Positions 27,623 to 37,729 of a stretch of DNA of 64,000 nt are shown in pieces. This DNA is from Cotesia glomerata. Lineage: Eukaryota > Arthropoda > Insecta > Hymenoptera > Braconidae. Both the position numbers and the translations under genes were made by a program. The notes under the pieces were generated by a model. That model saw only the letters and a list, made by a program, of their open reading frames with translations. It was not told the origin of the DNA and ran no database searches. Every line of letters starts with the position of its first letter. Position 1 is the first letter of the stretch. Location of the stretch: positions 1 through 64,000 of the forward strand of contig NC_058161.1 of NCBI RefSeq assembly GCF_020080835.1. Reading direction: 5' to 3'.

Positions 27623-28115
27623 ATACCTTTTCGGAGATAAAGTTTTATTTTTTGTGGCTGTATTTGGACTGGTTCTCGATTCTTTATTGATGACAGTGGA
27701 ATATTTTTTTCAATAACTATTTTTGATGTTTCATTTATAATATTTGAAGGATCACACCACAGTTTATTAAATTTACTTTTTGTTATGCAACGAACTGACG
27801 GCTGAATATTTTTTTCCTTATCCTAAAAATTTTTACAATAAAAGTATCTACATAGATACTATGGATAAAATTTAAACAATAATGAATAATAGTATATAAT
27901 ACCGTAGGAGCCGCACACCAAATGCATGTTGGCGTCTGCAAACAACTGGAACACGTTTGTTGCACTGCACATAATTGTGCATTAATATTTTCTTGATCAT
28001 ATTCTACTATATTATTTTTATTAGTTATTGCAATTACTGAATTATGTTCTTTTAAAGGATTTATAAACACTACTGTAAATCCAAATATAATTAAATATTT
28101 TTTATAATAATACAT
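23384..28115 (-). CDS. Integrin beta subunit, 13 exons, 862 aa
   Basis: Cell-surface adhesion receptor subunit that pairs with an integrin alpha chain and links matrix to actin. Exons on the minus strand: 28115-27903, 27822-27627, 26647-26419, 26339-26231, 26106-25936, 25852-25586, 25501-25325, 25198-25070, 24961-24620, 24405-24190, 24102-23977, 23878-23540 and 23458-23384. All junctions are GT-AG, phases agree and the sum is 2589 nt. Visible in order: signal peptide; PSI domain with Cys-rich QTCSSCLQTPTCIWC; beta-I domain with MIDAS DLSASM (about Asp161, Ser163, Ser165), FRLGFGSFVDK and NLDGPEGGLDAIMQ; four Cys-rich I-EGF repeats; a transmembrane helix at about 789-812; and a cytoplasmic tail with WKILTIVHDHREFAKFEKE, NPLY and a second NPTF. 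An Asn/Lys-rich insert of about 20 residues expands one I-EGF loop. Insects have betaPS and betanu; divergence and the NPTF tail suggest a betanu-like subunit, but this is unsettled. Confidence 0.95.
26151..26198. repeat. (TTA)n microsatellite in an integrin beta intron
   Basis: Trinucleotide run of about 16 units in the intron between the exons at 26231 and 26106. Confidence 0.95.
26718..27590. mobile_element. 873-bp non-autonomous DNA element in integrin beta intron 2
   Basis: It opens CCCTGATTAAAAAATTCGAT and closes with the reverse complement, giving terminal inverted repeats of about 32 bp with one mismatch. The interior is built from diverged repeats of roughly 90 bp with paired TTGAAAAGTATT and TTTTCAATTCTT motifs, so it can fold extensively. 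Flanks read CTAAATATCT on the left and CTAAATAAAT on the right, a possible imperfect 7-8 bp target duplication. No coding capacity. Family not assigned. Confidence 0.8.
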
Positions 28116-28188
28116 TATTTTTAATAGAACGAGAAGAAAAAAAAAAAAAAAAACAAAATAAAGATAAAGAAATATAATATAATAATCG

Positions 28189-28417
28189 CTATCGAGTGTT
28201 GAAAGGATACTGCGGTGGTAAAGTTTAGTTTATATGTTATTTATAATATTCATAATAAAAAGTATTATACGGAAATGATGCATACCTCATCTACGATACG
28301 CCTCGATAAGTCATCACTCTTTACTGATGTGACATTGTAAAATTGCGTCATCGCTTCAATAAATATATCATTTACATATATATTATTATTATTATTATTA
28401 CTCATTTTTTCCAACAT
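28189..28417 (-). CDS. Spliced 50-codon ORF immediately upstream of integrin beta
   Basis: Not recognised. Exon 28417-28286 (44 codons) begins with an ATG preceded by an in-frame TAA and ends GAG before donor GTATGC. Acceptor CACCGCAG leads to 28209-28189, adding YPFNTR and a TAG stop; the junction is phase 0. The encoded protein has a short Asn run, then sequence including EAMTQFYNVTSVKSDD and SRRIVDEYP, which looks protein-like rather than random AT sequence. The stop lies 73 nt before the integrin beta ATG, with no clear acceptor in between. The ORF could therefore be an upstream ORF or the first cistron of a shared transcript. Alternatives are an independent small gene or a chance ORF. 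Confidence 0.45.
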
Positions 28418-28802
28418 AAAAATGTTACAACGTAAAACTTATTATATTTATATTCTGTGTTTAAAGTATATAAAAACTTTCAATGTAAAAAATTAATTTA
28501 TTGTGAATGAATCATTGAAATGATAAGTAAATTATTCTTTATATATATTTTTATAATTTTAAAATTTTGACGAGAGTTGCGCAAAAACAGAGTAGTTAAT
28601 ATTATTTATTAACAATCGGTATTAAACGAATACTCTTATAAAATATATAAAATAATTTTAATAGTGAATAATAGGTGGCTGTAGTATACAACTTGAATTA
28701 TTTTATGTATTTATTTTATCGTAAAAAACACGTGTTTTTTAAGAGTTTATAATTTAAGTGGATAATAAATATTTACTGTAATTGTTGTTACTAAATATTA
28801 AA
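28418..28802. promoter_or_regulatory. Divergent intergenic region between integrin beta/small ORF (-) and MCAT (+)
   Basis: 385 bp of AT-rich sequence between oppositely oriented start codons, likely holding both promoters. The only distinctive sequence is TTGCGCAA near 28575, similar to motifs in the SMKR1/MCMBP promoter. No TATA box can be trusted in this composition. Confidence 0.45.
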
Positions 28803-30059
28803 ATGTGGCCTAAAATAATTAAAAATTTTAATAAACAATCAATATTAACAAATAATTCAGTAGTTAAAAAATATATATTTTTAACAACATCACGATATTT
28901 TTCAAATGACAATAATAATTCAGTTAAAGAAAATGAAGAAAAGTTTAAAGATGATGATAAAAATAAAAATTTATTAAATTTAATTAATGATGCGGCAAAT
29001 TTTAATGAAATAACAAATAGTAGTTGGTCAACTACACCGTATAATTCAGCTGGAGATGGAATAGCATTATTGTATAATAATAATAATGAAAAAAAAAGAG
29101 AAAAAATAAATCCAGAGGATAAAACTGTTTTTATATTCCCCGGTCAAGGTACATTAAAAGTTGGAGATGTTGAAAAATATTTAAATTATCCCCGAGTTAA
29201 AAAACTATTTGATATTGCCAATGAAATATTGGGATATAATATAATGGATATTTGTTTAAATGGACCCCAATCAAAATTAAATAAAACAGAATTTAATCAA
29301 CCAGCAACTATTTTAACATCACTGGCAGCGTTAGAAAAAATTTGGGAAGATAATTCATTTGCTACTGAAAATTGTATTGCTGCTGCTGGTTACAGTGTTG
29401 GTGAATTAACAGCATTAATATTTTCGGGAGCACTAACTATTGAAGATGGAATAAGATTAGCTGGTATAAGAGGTGCTGGAATGCAATATGCTGTTGATCA
29501 ACAACCCAATCAAGGAATGTTAACTATTATTTCAAAGCACAACACTAAAGTAAATAAAGCTTGTCAAGAAGCTCGTAATTTTTCAACAAATTTAGGTTTA
29601 TCGTTACCTATTTGTCAAATAGCTATTTATTTGTGCAGTGAAACTAAAGTTTTAGCTGGTCATCAACAGGCACTTGAATATATTATTAATAATTCATATA
29701 ATTTAAATTTTCGTAAAATATTTAAATTACCAGTAACAGGTGCATTTCATACCCCTCTGATGAAACCAGCATTAAAATCATTTGTTAAAGCACTTGATGA
29801 TATTGAATTTCAACAACCAAGAATACCTGTTTATTCTAATGTTACTGCTAAACCATACAGATCTATCAAAGACATAATTAATTTACTACCTAAACAAATT
29901 ATTTCACCAGTTAAATGGGAACAAATAATTCATGAAATATATAAAAGACCACAAGGCAATAATTTTCCACAATCGTATGATTTAGGATCTAATGGAACAA
30001 TGAAAACTATATTAAGAAAAATTAATTTATCAGCATCTGACTCATGTACTTCTATATGA
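28803..30059 (+). CDS. MCAT: Malonyl-CoA:ACP transacylase, mitochondrial, single exon
   Basis: Transfers malonyl from CoA to mitochondrial acyl carrier protein, starting type II fatty-acid synthesis, which supports lipoic acid supply. The 418-aa protein starts at ATG 28803 (the frame extends a few codons upstream without another ATG). The first 35 residues are basic and Asn-rich and end RYFS, a likely mitochondrial presequence with an R-2/R-3 type cleavage site. The FabD-like domain begins at about residue 108: FPGQG at 112-116, GYSVGE with nucleophile Ser198, Arg223 in GIRGAGM, and GAFHTPLM with catalytic His316. SPVKWE and a DLGSNG segment near the C-terminus also match the family. All catalytic residues are present, so it should be active. 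An intronless frame is kept throughout. AATAAA copies at 30103 and 30107 are likely polyadenylation signals. The fly orthologue is known as bad egg (beg). Confidence 0.96.
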   Translation: MWPKIIKNFNKQSILTNNSVVKKYIFLTTSRYFSNDNNNSVKENEEKFKDDDKNKNLLNLINDAANFNEITNSSWSTTPYNSAGDGIALLYNNNNEKKREKINPEDKTVFIFPGQGTLKVGDVEKYLNYPRVKKLFDIANEILGYNIMDICLNGPQSKLNKTEFNQPATILTSLAALEKIWEDNSFATENCIAAAGYSVGELTALIFSGALTIEDGIRLAGIRGAGMQYAVDQQPNQGMLTIISKHNTKVNKACQEARNFSTNLGLSLPICQIAIYLCSETKVLAGHQQALEYIINNSYNLNFRKIFKLPVTGAFHTPLMKPALKSFVKALDDIEFQQPRIPVYSNVTAKPYRSIKDIINLLPKQIISPVKWEQIIHEIYKRPQGNNFPQSYDLGSNGTMKTILRKINLSASDSCTSI

Positions 30060-30387
30060 TGATGATTATTATTATTATTATTTTTGTTCCATTACGTACA
30101 ATAATAAATAAAAGTTATCCATTTTTTCATAATAATAAACTATGTATTATTAAATTTAATAATAAAGACAATTTTTATACTAAAAATTAATGTAAATATT
30201 TGATAATTATTATTTTTAAATTTATACATCTAATGCTTTCAAGTATATTGTTATTATTTTTATTAATTATATATTAATTATTTATTTATTTTATCATGTA
30301 ATATAATATAATAATATACGTTATTTTAGCTAATATAGCTCTACGTATATATTTATAAATTCAATAATATATTAGTATAATAATAAA
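30060..30387. other. Convergent 3' interval between MCAT and DDAH
   Basis: Very AT-rich. It contains AATAAA at 30103-30112 for MCAT and a minus-strand AATAAA at 30286-30281 usable by DDAH. No ORF or repeat element. Confidence 0.7.
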
Positions 30388-31471
30388 TTAAAGGCTACGA
30401 ATATGTTTTGGTTTACGTACTAGTAAACAACAAGAAGATAATCCTAAGCTGACTTTAGATAATTCAGATGCACCAAGTGATCTAGTTGGGAATTCTATTT
30501 TTTCAGCAAAAACTTGATATGACAGTGGAATTTCATCTTCACTACGATGAATAAGAGTACCGTTTACATAAATAACATTTACGGCTGCATCTTCTGGTAC
30601 TGTCAGAGTTTGATAAGTGTAAGTAGCTTCCCTTTCAATTCTCTGTGTATAAAATAATAATAATAATAATAATAATATTTTTTTATAATTATAATTAAAC
30701 TACCTTTAATACTTGTTGTGATTCTTTACCGGCTCCAACACACATAACATCAGGACCAGCCATACTAACCAATCCTTTAAGTCGATAATTGTCTGGAACC
30801 TATTTATAATAATTAAAATTTTTCTTATTATATACTTAATTATGTGTATATGCGCTTTTATTTACTTTTATTGGAACACAAGGATACTCTGGAAATGCAG
30901 CAGCAACTGCTCTAGCTCCAGCTTCATTTGTATACTGTCCAAGTCCAACAAAATATTCTCGACCTTAATTATCAAAATTATATTCTCAATTATTATTTAT
31001 TTTAATATTAAATAATAATAATAATACCTGTAAATAAAACATCTCCTCCATCCAATCGAGCACTTGTATCAGCTATTTCAATAAGCGAAATTTCTAGTTC
31101 TTTTTTCAACACTGCTCTAATAGTTTCAACCTATAATTAATCGATAATTTACATTATTCAAGAATAATATTTATTTATTATTATATAATTATAATAAAAA
31201 TAAACTGTTTTACTTCTTTTATTCGAGTAGTATCGATAGGATGGGCAATTAAAGCAATACCATTGCATAATACAGCAATATCCTCAACAAATCCACAAAA
31301 AGGTGCAGATTCATCAGCTGGCATTTCAACAACATCAATTCCAAGTTCTCGTAAAAGTTGTGCAAGTGCTAAATGTTGATTTCTAGCTTCCTCAACAATG
31401 ACCTCGCCCTTGCTTTCTATTGAATTTGGTATTCGACATAATATTGCGTGTGTATATCTGTGTAGCGGCAT
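30388..31471 (-). CDS. DDAH: Dimethylarginine dimethylaminohydrolase (DDAH), five exons, 269 aa
   Basis: DDAH hydrolyses asymmetric dimethylarginine to citrulline and dimethylamine, relieving inhibition of nitric-oxide synthase. Exons: 31471-31214, 31130-31028, 30963-30866, 30799-30704 and 30642-30388. All are GT-AG with matching phases and sum to 810 nt. Family landmarks: ADESAPFCGFVEDIAVLC (Glu63-Asp64 match the substrate and catalytic acid pair), RLDGGDVLFTG, REYFVGL, VSMAGPD, and C-terminal SSCCLLVRK with Cys256 at the nucleophile position. The usual LHLKS/T segment that carries the catalytic His reads YRLKG here, giving Arg159 (CGA) instead of His. The rest of the fold is intact and splice sites are good, so this does not look like a pseudogene. 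The enzyme may be catalytically altered, or the local alignment may differ in insects. Exon 1 carries the plain ATG start. Confidence 0.95.
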
Positions 31472-32178
31472 TTTTTTTTTTTCTCTTTATATTCAACAAT
31501 ATACCTAAAAACAATTTAATTTTTAATTATTATTTATTAAGTAACAATAATCATTGTCACACTCTCATTTTTGTTAATTAATTTAATATAGTAAAAAATA
31601 TACAATACAATATTTTTTATAAATAAATACCAACAGGAAAAATTAATTAATCAATTTATTAAGTAATTGAGAGAACATTTATGTACATATATACCCACTT
31701 TTGTTTAAAGTTTGTCTGATATATATTATATATCTATATCTATTATTATTACTATAGTAGATATATAAACAGAATAATATTTTATTTGGGTACTACTACA
31801 AAAACACTTTTTAGTGAGCTAAAATTCTATATAAATGAGAATGTGATAATGATTATTTTATATCTAAATTATAGAAATAAAAAAATACAACCTACATACA
31901 AACACTTTTAATTAATATGATGTATGTATTTTTTATCAATAATAATATGTCAGCTGTTGGGTTGCAGTTGTAAAAAATTATCCTCAAGATGGCGTCAACT
32001 GTTATTTCTTATTTCTTATTCAACTATCAGAGGTAAATACATAAATACATACTCTATTTTTATTCAATTAGACAAAATTTGATTTATATCCCTTCCCCCA
32101 TTACAATAGCAAATAAATACACATTATTAATTATTAATTAAATGTGTAGAAAAAAAAATGTTTTTTTTAAATATATTA
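31472..32178. other. Interval upstream of DDAH and downstream of SMKR1-like
   Basis: AT-rich. Near 31985-32040 it contains AAGATGGCGTC, a YY1/Pho-like motif, followed at 32033 by a donor-like GTAAAT. This may be part of the DDAH promoter or the start of an untranslated or tiny transcript. The 14-codon plus-strand ORF there soon meets a stop and is not called. Confidence 0.5.
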
Positions 32179-32490
32179 CTATTTTCTTCCCTTTTTTTTT
32201 TTCTTTTTTTGAGCTTCTGGCCAAGGAAATCCTCGACATTTTAAAACATCCATTATATTATGACAAGTGTAATATGCATTTTCCATAGCTTCATCATTAA
32301 AAATGTCCATTGTAAATCTTGATTTTCCTCCACTTTTCTTAGTTTTTTTTGTATTTTTTCCACCATTAGTGATAGTAGCCGTTCCAGCTCCAACAGTTAC
32401 ACCACCAGGTTTTATTATTGTATTATTATCATCATTATTATTATTATTATTACTCTCATTTCGTTTTTTACTTTTTCCTTGAGTTGTCAT
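32179..32490 (-). CDS. Small lysine-rich protein 1 (SMKR1)-like, 103 aa
   Basis: Single-exon ORF with ATG at 32490. The N-terminus is Lys/Asn/Gly-rich low complexity, including a poly-Asn run from an (AAT)n tract. The C-terminal half carries the conserved core: EAMENAYYTCHNIMDVLK followed by RGFPWPEA and a Lys/Arg tail. This pattern of a YY..HN motif, RGF.WP and a basic tail matches vertebrate SMKR1, which is about 65 aa; the extra length here is the low-complexity N-terminus. SMKR1 is poorly characterised and is reported mainly in ciliated tissue and testis; a role in cilia or sperm is inference. It is divergently paired with MCMBP, start codons 614 bp apart, so the two probably share a promoter region. 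Confidence 0.8.
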   Translation of the reverse strand: MTTQGKSKKRNESNNNNNNDDNNTIIKPGGVTVGAGTATITNGGKNTKKTKKSGGKSRFTMDIFNDEAMENAYYTCHNIMDVLKCRGFPWPEAQKKKKKKGRK

Positions 32491-33104
32491 TTTATTTTAC
32501 ACTACTTCAAACTTAAATTTAATTTTTTTATTAAAAATATTTAATTACTTAGAATTTTTAGGTCTTTTTATTTCTATTCTTTAAATATTATCGACTGATA
32601 AAAATTAAGTAACAAATGATTGTTTTATCAATAATATAATTTATTACAACGTATATAATACATTTGCGCAAGCAATATTTGCGCATATAATAATAATAAT
32701 GATGATAATGTGAAACATCATTCATTTAATTTAAAATTTTTATTTGATATTTAACGCTATTGAAAATTTTTTTCATCTTGTTTATACAAACAACAAAAAT
32801 AGACAGTGTCAGTATTTAATGAGATTTTAATTGAAAGTGTTATTTGCAACACAGCAATTTATATAATTTTTTCGGTTAAAATTGACGCTTGCGCAATCGA
32901 TTCAACTTGATATACTATAGTCGATGTAAACGCTTTTACTATTATTATTACTATACCCACCAGCAAATCAGGTATATATATATATAAATTGATTTAGCGG
33001 GAAATAAATACCGTTGAAATATAAAATTTATTAATAAAATTTATATTAAAAAACAATAGATTTGTAATAGCGGTTCTCAACAGTATCAATTTTAAACATT
33101 AACA
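32491..33104. promoter_or_regulatory. Bidirectional promoter region of SMKR1-like (-) and MCMBP (+)
   Basis: 614 bp between divergent start codons. Three TTGCGCA-type motifs, resembling NRF1 half-sites, lie at 32664-32673, 32678-32686 and 32888-32898, unusual CpG-bearing sequence in an AT-rich background. A TA-rich stretch at 32972-32986 precedes the E2F-type site. No core promoter element is certain. Confidence 0.5.
32997..33004 (+). promoter_or_regulatory. E2F-type site upstream of MCMBP
   Basis: GCGGGAAA, the reverse complement of the E2F core TTTCCCGC, lies 101 bp before the MCMBP start codon. E2F control is usual for replication genes, so presence here fits the neighbour. Binding is inferred. 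Confidence 0.5.
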
Positions 33105-35306
33105 ATGACAGGTATTATAATTATTATAATTATTACAATCAATTAATTCAACTGTTTCTAACCTATAATTTTTTCTTTTCCATTAATTATTTGGATTTTT
33201 TTGTTATTATTTAAGATATTAAAGAATGGACAAAAGAATATTATATTGAGAATAAAGAATTGTGTGATAAAATTCTCGAATCTATGGATAATTTTGAGGG
33301 AATACCATCACTAAATAATTTGCCATTGCACAGCCTTAAAGATGGACAGTTAGTACGTTTTTCAGGGATGATTCAAGATATGTATAATCCAGAGTTATAT
33401 ATGGAAAAATACCAAGTTAAAAATTTAGATACTGGAATTGTCAAAATGAGATCCGGAATGTACGAAGATGTTTTAAAATGTTTGGTCAGTATATTTTTCA
33501 TAATTTTTAATATATTAAAAGCCTCCAAGGAGTTTTTTTTTTTTTTTTTTTTTTTTATTTTTTTGTTATGAGCTATGTCACAAATCATTTGGCATTCCAA
33601 GCTCGATAAAATGGGGCTAAAAATAATTAATAACTACTAAATAAGTAGTAAAAAGCAGTACTAGGTGTGAGAAGCTAAAAGAATTGTTTTCTCATGTATG
33701 CTACGGCTTACAGATTATTATTATTATTATTATATTTTAAAAATATATATTTTAATGTTTTAATAATTATTATATAATTTTTAAACAGGCTAATGAGGAG
33801 GTGATTCTTGATTGTGATGAAAATAAAAACTCGGAACGTCTAAATTGTCTCATGATATCGATACCTGGTCTTAATAATTGGGCAAAAGAGAATATGATTG
33901 GCTGCGAATTAAATAAAAATAATTTAAATGATTTAACAAAAGCTACGTCAAGTAGTTCAACTGAAAAACGAGCTTTAGATAATGATTATGACGATGATAA
34001 TGATGAACCAATGGATACTACAGAACCTGCTTTTAAAAAAGAAAAAAAATTATCAGTTGTACCAGCAGAATCACAAACTAAAAATGATAAATTTTTAAAA
34101 TCCAAGGTAATTATTTCGCAGGATCATTTAATTAATTTTCCAATTCCAATAGTCGATGATAAAAAATGTGTAGTTAAAATTTACAATGATGATTGTTATA
34201 AATTAAATCAAGCACTCGATATTATTGGATTCATTTGTTTGAATCCTAATAACATAAATGGTTTAACATTAACTGAAGATATTATGGATGAAATGGAAAT
34301 AGCTGAAGCTCAAACGTACAATTTACCACCACCATCATTTATTCCACGTCTTCACGCGATTAAAATAAATCAACTTGTTCCAAAAATATTTTACAATAAT
34401 TATAATTCAATAATATCTAAAGTTAATTTAATACGGAGTGATTTGCATTTAGTATTGAGTCAATTATTATTTGGAGATGAATTGGCTGCTAATTATGTTA
34501 TTTGTAATTTATTATCAGGAATTTATACACGCAAAGATTATTTATGTTTAGGAAATTTTCCATTAAACATTAATGGATTTTCAGTTGATAAATTTCCATA
34601 TTTTACAAATAATTTTTATGATATATTAAAATTATTTATTGCTAAAACTCATTTATTTGAATGTACACTAGATAATTTAAATAATTCAAAGTTAGTTCCG
34701 GAAAAAGATTATGATTCTGATAAATTGATAAGTGGAATATTACAATTAAGTGATAATACTCATTTAATAATTGATGAAACTAAATTAATTCCCGGACAAG
34801 TAACACCCAATGGTAAAATTAATTACAAGGCTATAACTGATTTAATTAAATTTCAAAAAATTAATTATGATTTCAAATATTATACTATTGAATATGAAAC
34901 AGATATTCCAGTGTTGATATTATCACAAGTAAAATCCTTTATTCCATGTGCTATGCAAATACCATTAAAGATTAATGAAGAAACTGATAAAGTTTATTCT
35001 CAAGTTATTGAAGCAACAAAACAGTTTCTTAAAAATTCAGAGAGACTCAATAATATACGTGGATACTTTGAATTACTCCACAAAAATGAATTTAAATTAA
35101 AAGATGATATAACAGATATTATTCAGCAAGATTTTGTTGATTTGAGACGTATTGATAACAAATTAATTAACGCTGATAGCTTACATCAACTTATGGTATT
35201 TGCAAGATTTATGGCTATTAGTTATGGAGAGGATTCATTATCGGTTGAAAGATGGAAACAGATATTGACCTTGGAAAAATCAAGACTCGCTCGTTTATCT
35301 AAATAA
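33105..35306 (+). CDS. MCMBP: MCM-binding protein (MCMBP/ETG1), three exons, 597 aa
   Basis: Nuclear factor that binds the MCM helicase and helps unload or assemble it around S phase, with a role in sister-chromatid cohesion. Exons: 33105-33111 (ATG ACA G), 33216-33484 and 33789-35306. Donors GTATTA and GTCAGT, acceptors TTTAAG and AAACAG; phases agree and the sum is 1794 nt. Family landmarks: PSLNNLPLHSLKDGQLVRF and MIQDMYNPELYM in exon 2; then the acidic/basic linker with PMDTTEPAFKKEKK (possible nuclear localisation signal), NFPIP, KVYND-like KIYNDD, IGFICLNP, VPRLHAI-like IPRLHAI, HLVLSQLLFGDELAANY, YTRKDYLCLGNFPLN, LVPEKDYDSDKLISGILQL, LIIDET, and the C-terminal QQDFVDLRR and DSLHQLMVFARFM. 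Length is close to the usual 580-640 aa. The very short first exon is supported by start context (AACAATG) and phase. Confidence 0.95.
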
Positions 35307-35574
35307 TAATTTAGACATATCTATTTTGTACTTTTATAAATTATTTTAATAAATTTTTTCAACTTTTATAAACAATTATTTACATAGAGATTTACAAAGC
35401 TAAATTTTGTTTCTTTTATTTTAATTGTTTTATAAGAAACAAAAATAGCAATAAATTAATATTATTTTCTTTTCTCTCTCAAGTATTTCTGTATTAAAGA
35501 AATATTTCGAGATTTCAAATAAAATTTAACAATTTATAAAAGCTTGTTAATTACCAATAGAAGATAAATATTAA
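35307..35574. other. Convergent 3' interval between MCMBP and CIMIP2
   Basis: 268 bp with AATAAA at 35348-35353 for MCMBP and a minus-strand AATAAA at 35420-35415 for the CIMIP2 gene, so the two 3' ends may overlap or abut. Confidence 0.6.
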
Positions 35575-36673
35575 TTAAGCCTTAGTATGACCAGTATCAT
35601 CAAGATACGTTGTATCTAAAACTCTTTTAATAATTTCAGAATCATTAATCGAGTCAAGTCGACTTTTTTGTTGTTTTCGTAATGATTCTAGACCTTTTTT
35701 AGCAGCTTGTGCGTATCTTCTTGATAAAGATATTTCACTTTTAGCTCCAGGAATGTGTCCAGTGTATCCTACGATTGGTGGTTTATCTGGTGATACTTGA
35801 TTATCTACAGAATATTAAATTATCTATAGTTATAATAATAATTATAAATAATAATGACAAATTACCAAAAAAAGATTTATCTGGATGAAATCCATGATCA
35901 ATTTCAATATCAACATTGTCAGTTCTGGCTCTTGACAATAGATTACGTGAATTTGTTCTTTCTATTTGAGCACGCATAGTGTCACGACGAATACGTAATT
36001 TATTTTGTAAAGTACGCCACTCTTTTCCACCTTCTTCAACAGCGCGCATAAATGGAAGACCATATTTGTTATTAAATCCAGGAATATAACCCGTATAACC
36101 CAATATAAATGGGGATTTTTGATAGTTGTTATTATCACTATTTTTATAGTTTTTCCGTATATCATGTTCTCGTGATATTGGCAGTAATACATCTTTACCA
36201 GAATTAGGTCTGTATGGTCCAGATTTTAGAATTTTTTTTTCCAGTAATTCCTGTAAATTTAATCAAATTATTATTATTATCATCATTTATTAACATAATA
36301 ATATATTATATCAAAAGTGTTTGAAGAAATTTAGTGCAATACACTAATATTAAACATAATAATATTATTATTATATATATATATATATTTACTCGCAATA
36401 TACAGACTCACGTGTCTCTTTTTACGGCCTTCCTCGTTATTTTTTATCATCTTGCAAATTAAATTTATTTAAAATAATCAATTTTTTTTATAGATAATAA
36501 ATACATTTTTTTTTTTTTTTTAAATTATAATTTTGAGAAATTGAGGGCAGGTTTTCTTGATAAATTAAACAATTTTACGTAAACCATGTTCTCAATTATT
36601 TATTATTGCTCTAATTTATATTTAAACATATACTTTTCATTTGATTTAATTGTTTTTTTCTTCTTAAAGTATT

Positions 36674-36704
<31 letters not shown>

Positions 36705-37729
36705 CAAGTATATACTGACCTTGATTATTTCTTCGGTGCTAGCGCCGAATCGTTTGCCTACTCGAAATTTCAAGGTAGGACAGTGTCCTGTGTATCTAAG
36801 TAATAAAATAAAACAAATATTTTTATAAATAGTAAAGGTATTATTTTTTTAAATTTAATTTAAATTGTGGATTGGGTGCAACAACCAGTAACCAGCGCGC
36901 GCATAACTCAACCGCTCAACCTTGATTATTTCAAAGTGTTTTTTGTTTTGTTGTAGATGAATAACCCTTATTTTGTACTATTTATTTTTTCATTATTATT
37001 TATACTTGTGAAAAATAATTTATATACTTAAAATATTTCTTAACTTAATATTTAATATTATTAATCGATATCAGACTGCATTGCAGGTGGAATATTTGTT
37101 ATGACAACATTGTCATAAAAATCGATAAAATATATTGTTGATGGTTAGTAAGAAAAGAATAATAATAATTAAAATTCAAGGTAGTAACTATGGAATTTAT
37201 TTACATAATATGTTATGGAAAATTTTAGATAATATTTGAAAAAATATTGAATATTAGGGTAGTAAGTGGTTTCATTCGTGATGTGAGCTTGCGTGGTAAT
37301 CGGATTGTATTATAAATACAGTAAAAAATTCGTACCAGTCTTCGTACAAGTCTCAATAATTTTTTACCAATACATCTATGTTTAAATACTTTTTTTTTTT
37401 AATATTTTATTTGAATTAATTTTTTTAGTAATTGTAATTATGTTACTGACAAATTAACAATTTGTATAATTAAATTATTGAACGATTAAGTAAGTTTTAT
37501 TAGAGTATAATATGTGATAATAACGATACTAATCAAGTTAGTATTGGCAAAAGAAAAAAAAAAAACTAATAATTTAATTTACGCAAAACTTTTAAATTGC
37601 AAATTTATTGTAAAAATGATTTTATAAATAGTTTATTGAACAAATTTTTTATTACCCAGGTACATGAGCTCCATATCCTTGTCTAAAAAATTGTTTTCTC
37701 TGTTCACTTGTAACTGGATCAAAAACCAT
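35575..37729 (-). CDS. Ciliary microtubule inner protein 2 (CIMIP2/FAM166)-like, five exons, 267 aa
   Basis: Predicted protein of the lumen of axonemal doublet microtubules in cilia or sperm flagella. Exons: 37729-37656, 36795-36720, 36450-36412, 36250-35866 and 35804-35575. Phases agree and the sum is 804 nt. The defining GYTG..PG repeat occurs three times: across the first junction as VPGYTGHCPTLKFRVGKRFG, at about residues 114-121 (GYTGYIPG, followed by NNKYGLPFMRAVEEG), and at about 204-211 (GYTGHIPGA, followed by SLSRRYAQAAKKG). The first repeat with its FRVGK extension is typical of FAM166 proteins. The 39-nt third exon (13 codons, basic) is the least certain. The gene is convergent with MCMBP. 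With the SMKR1-like gene it places two likely axonemal genes around MCMBP. Family assignment is strong; the exact paralogue (A, B or C) is not decided. Confidence 0.88.

Noticed and set aside
31989..32032. ATGGCGTC start followed by a donor-like GTAAAT on the plus strand
   Set aside because: After the next plausible acceptor the frame stops almost at once; AAGATGGCGTC is more likely a YY1/Pho-type promoter motif.
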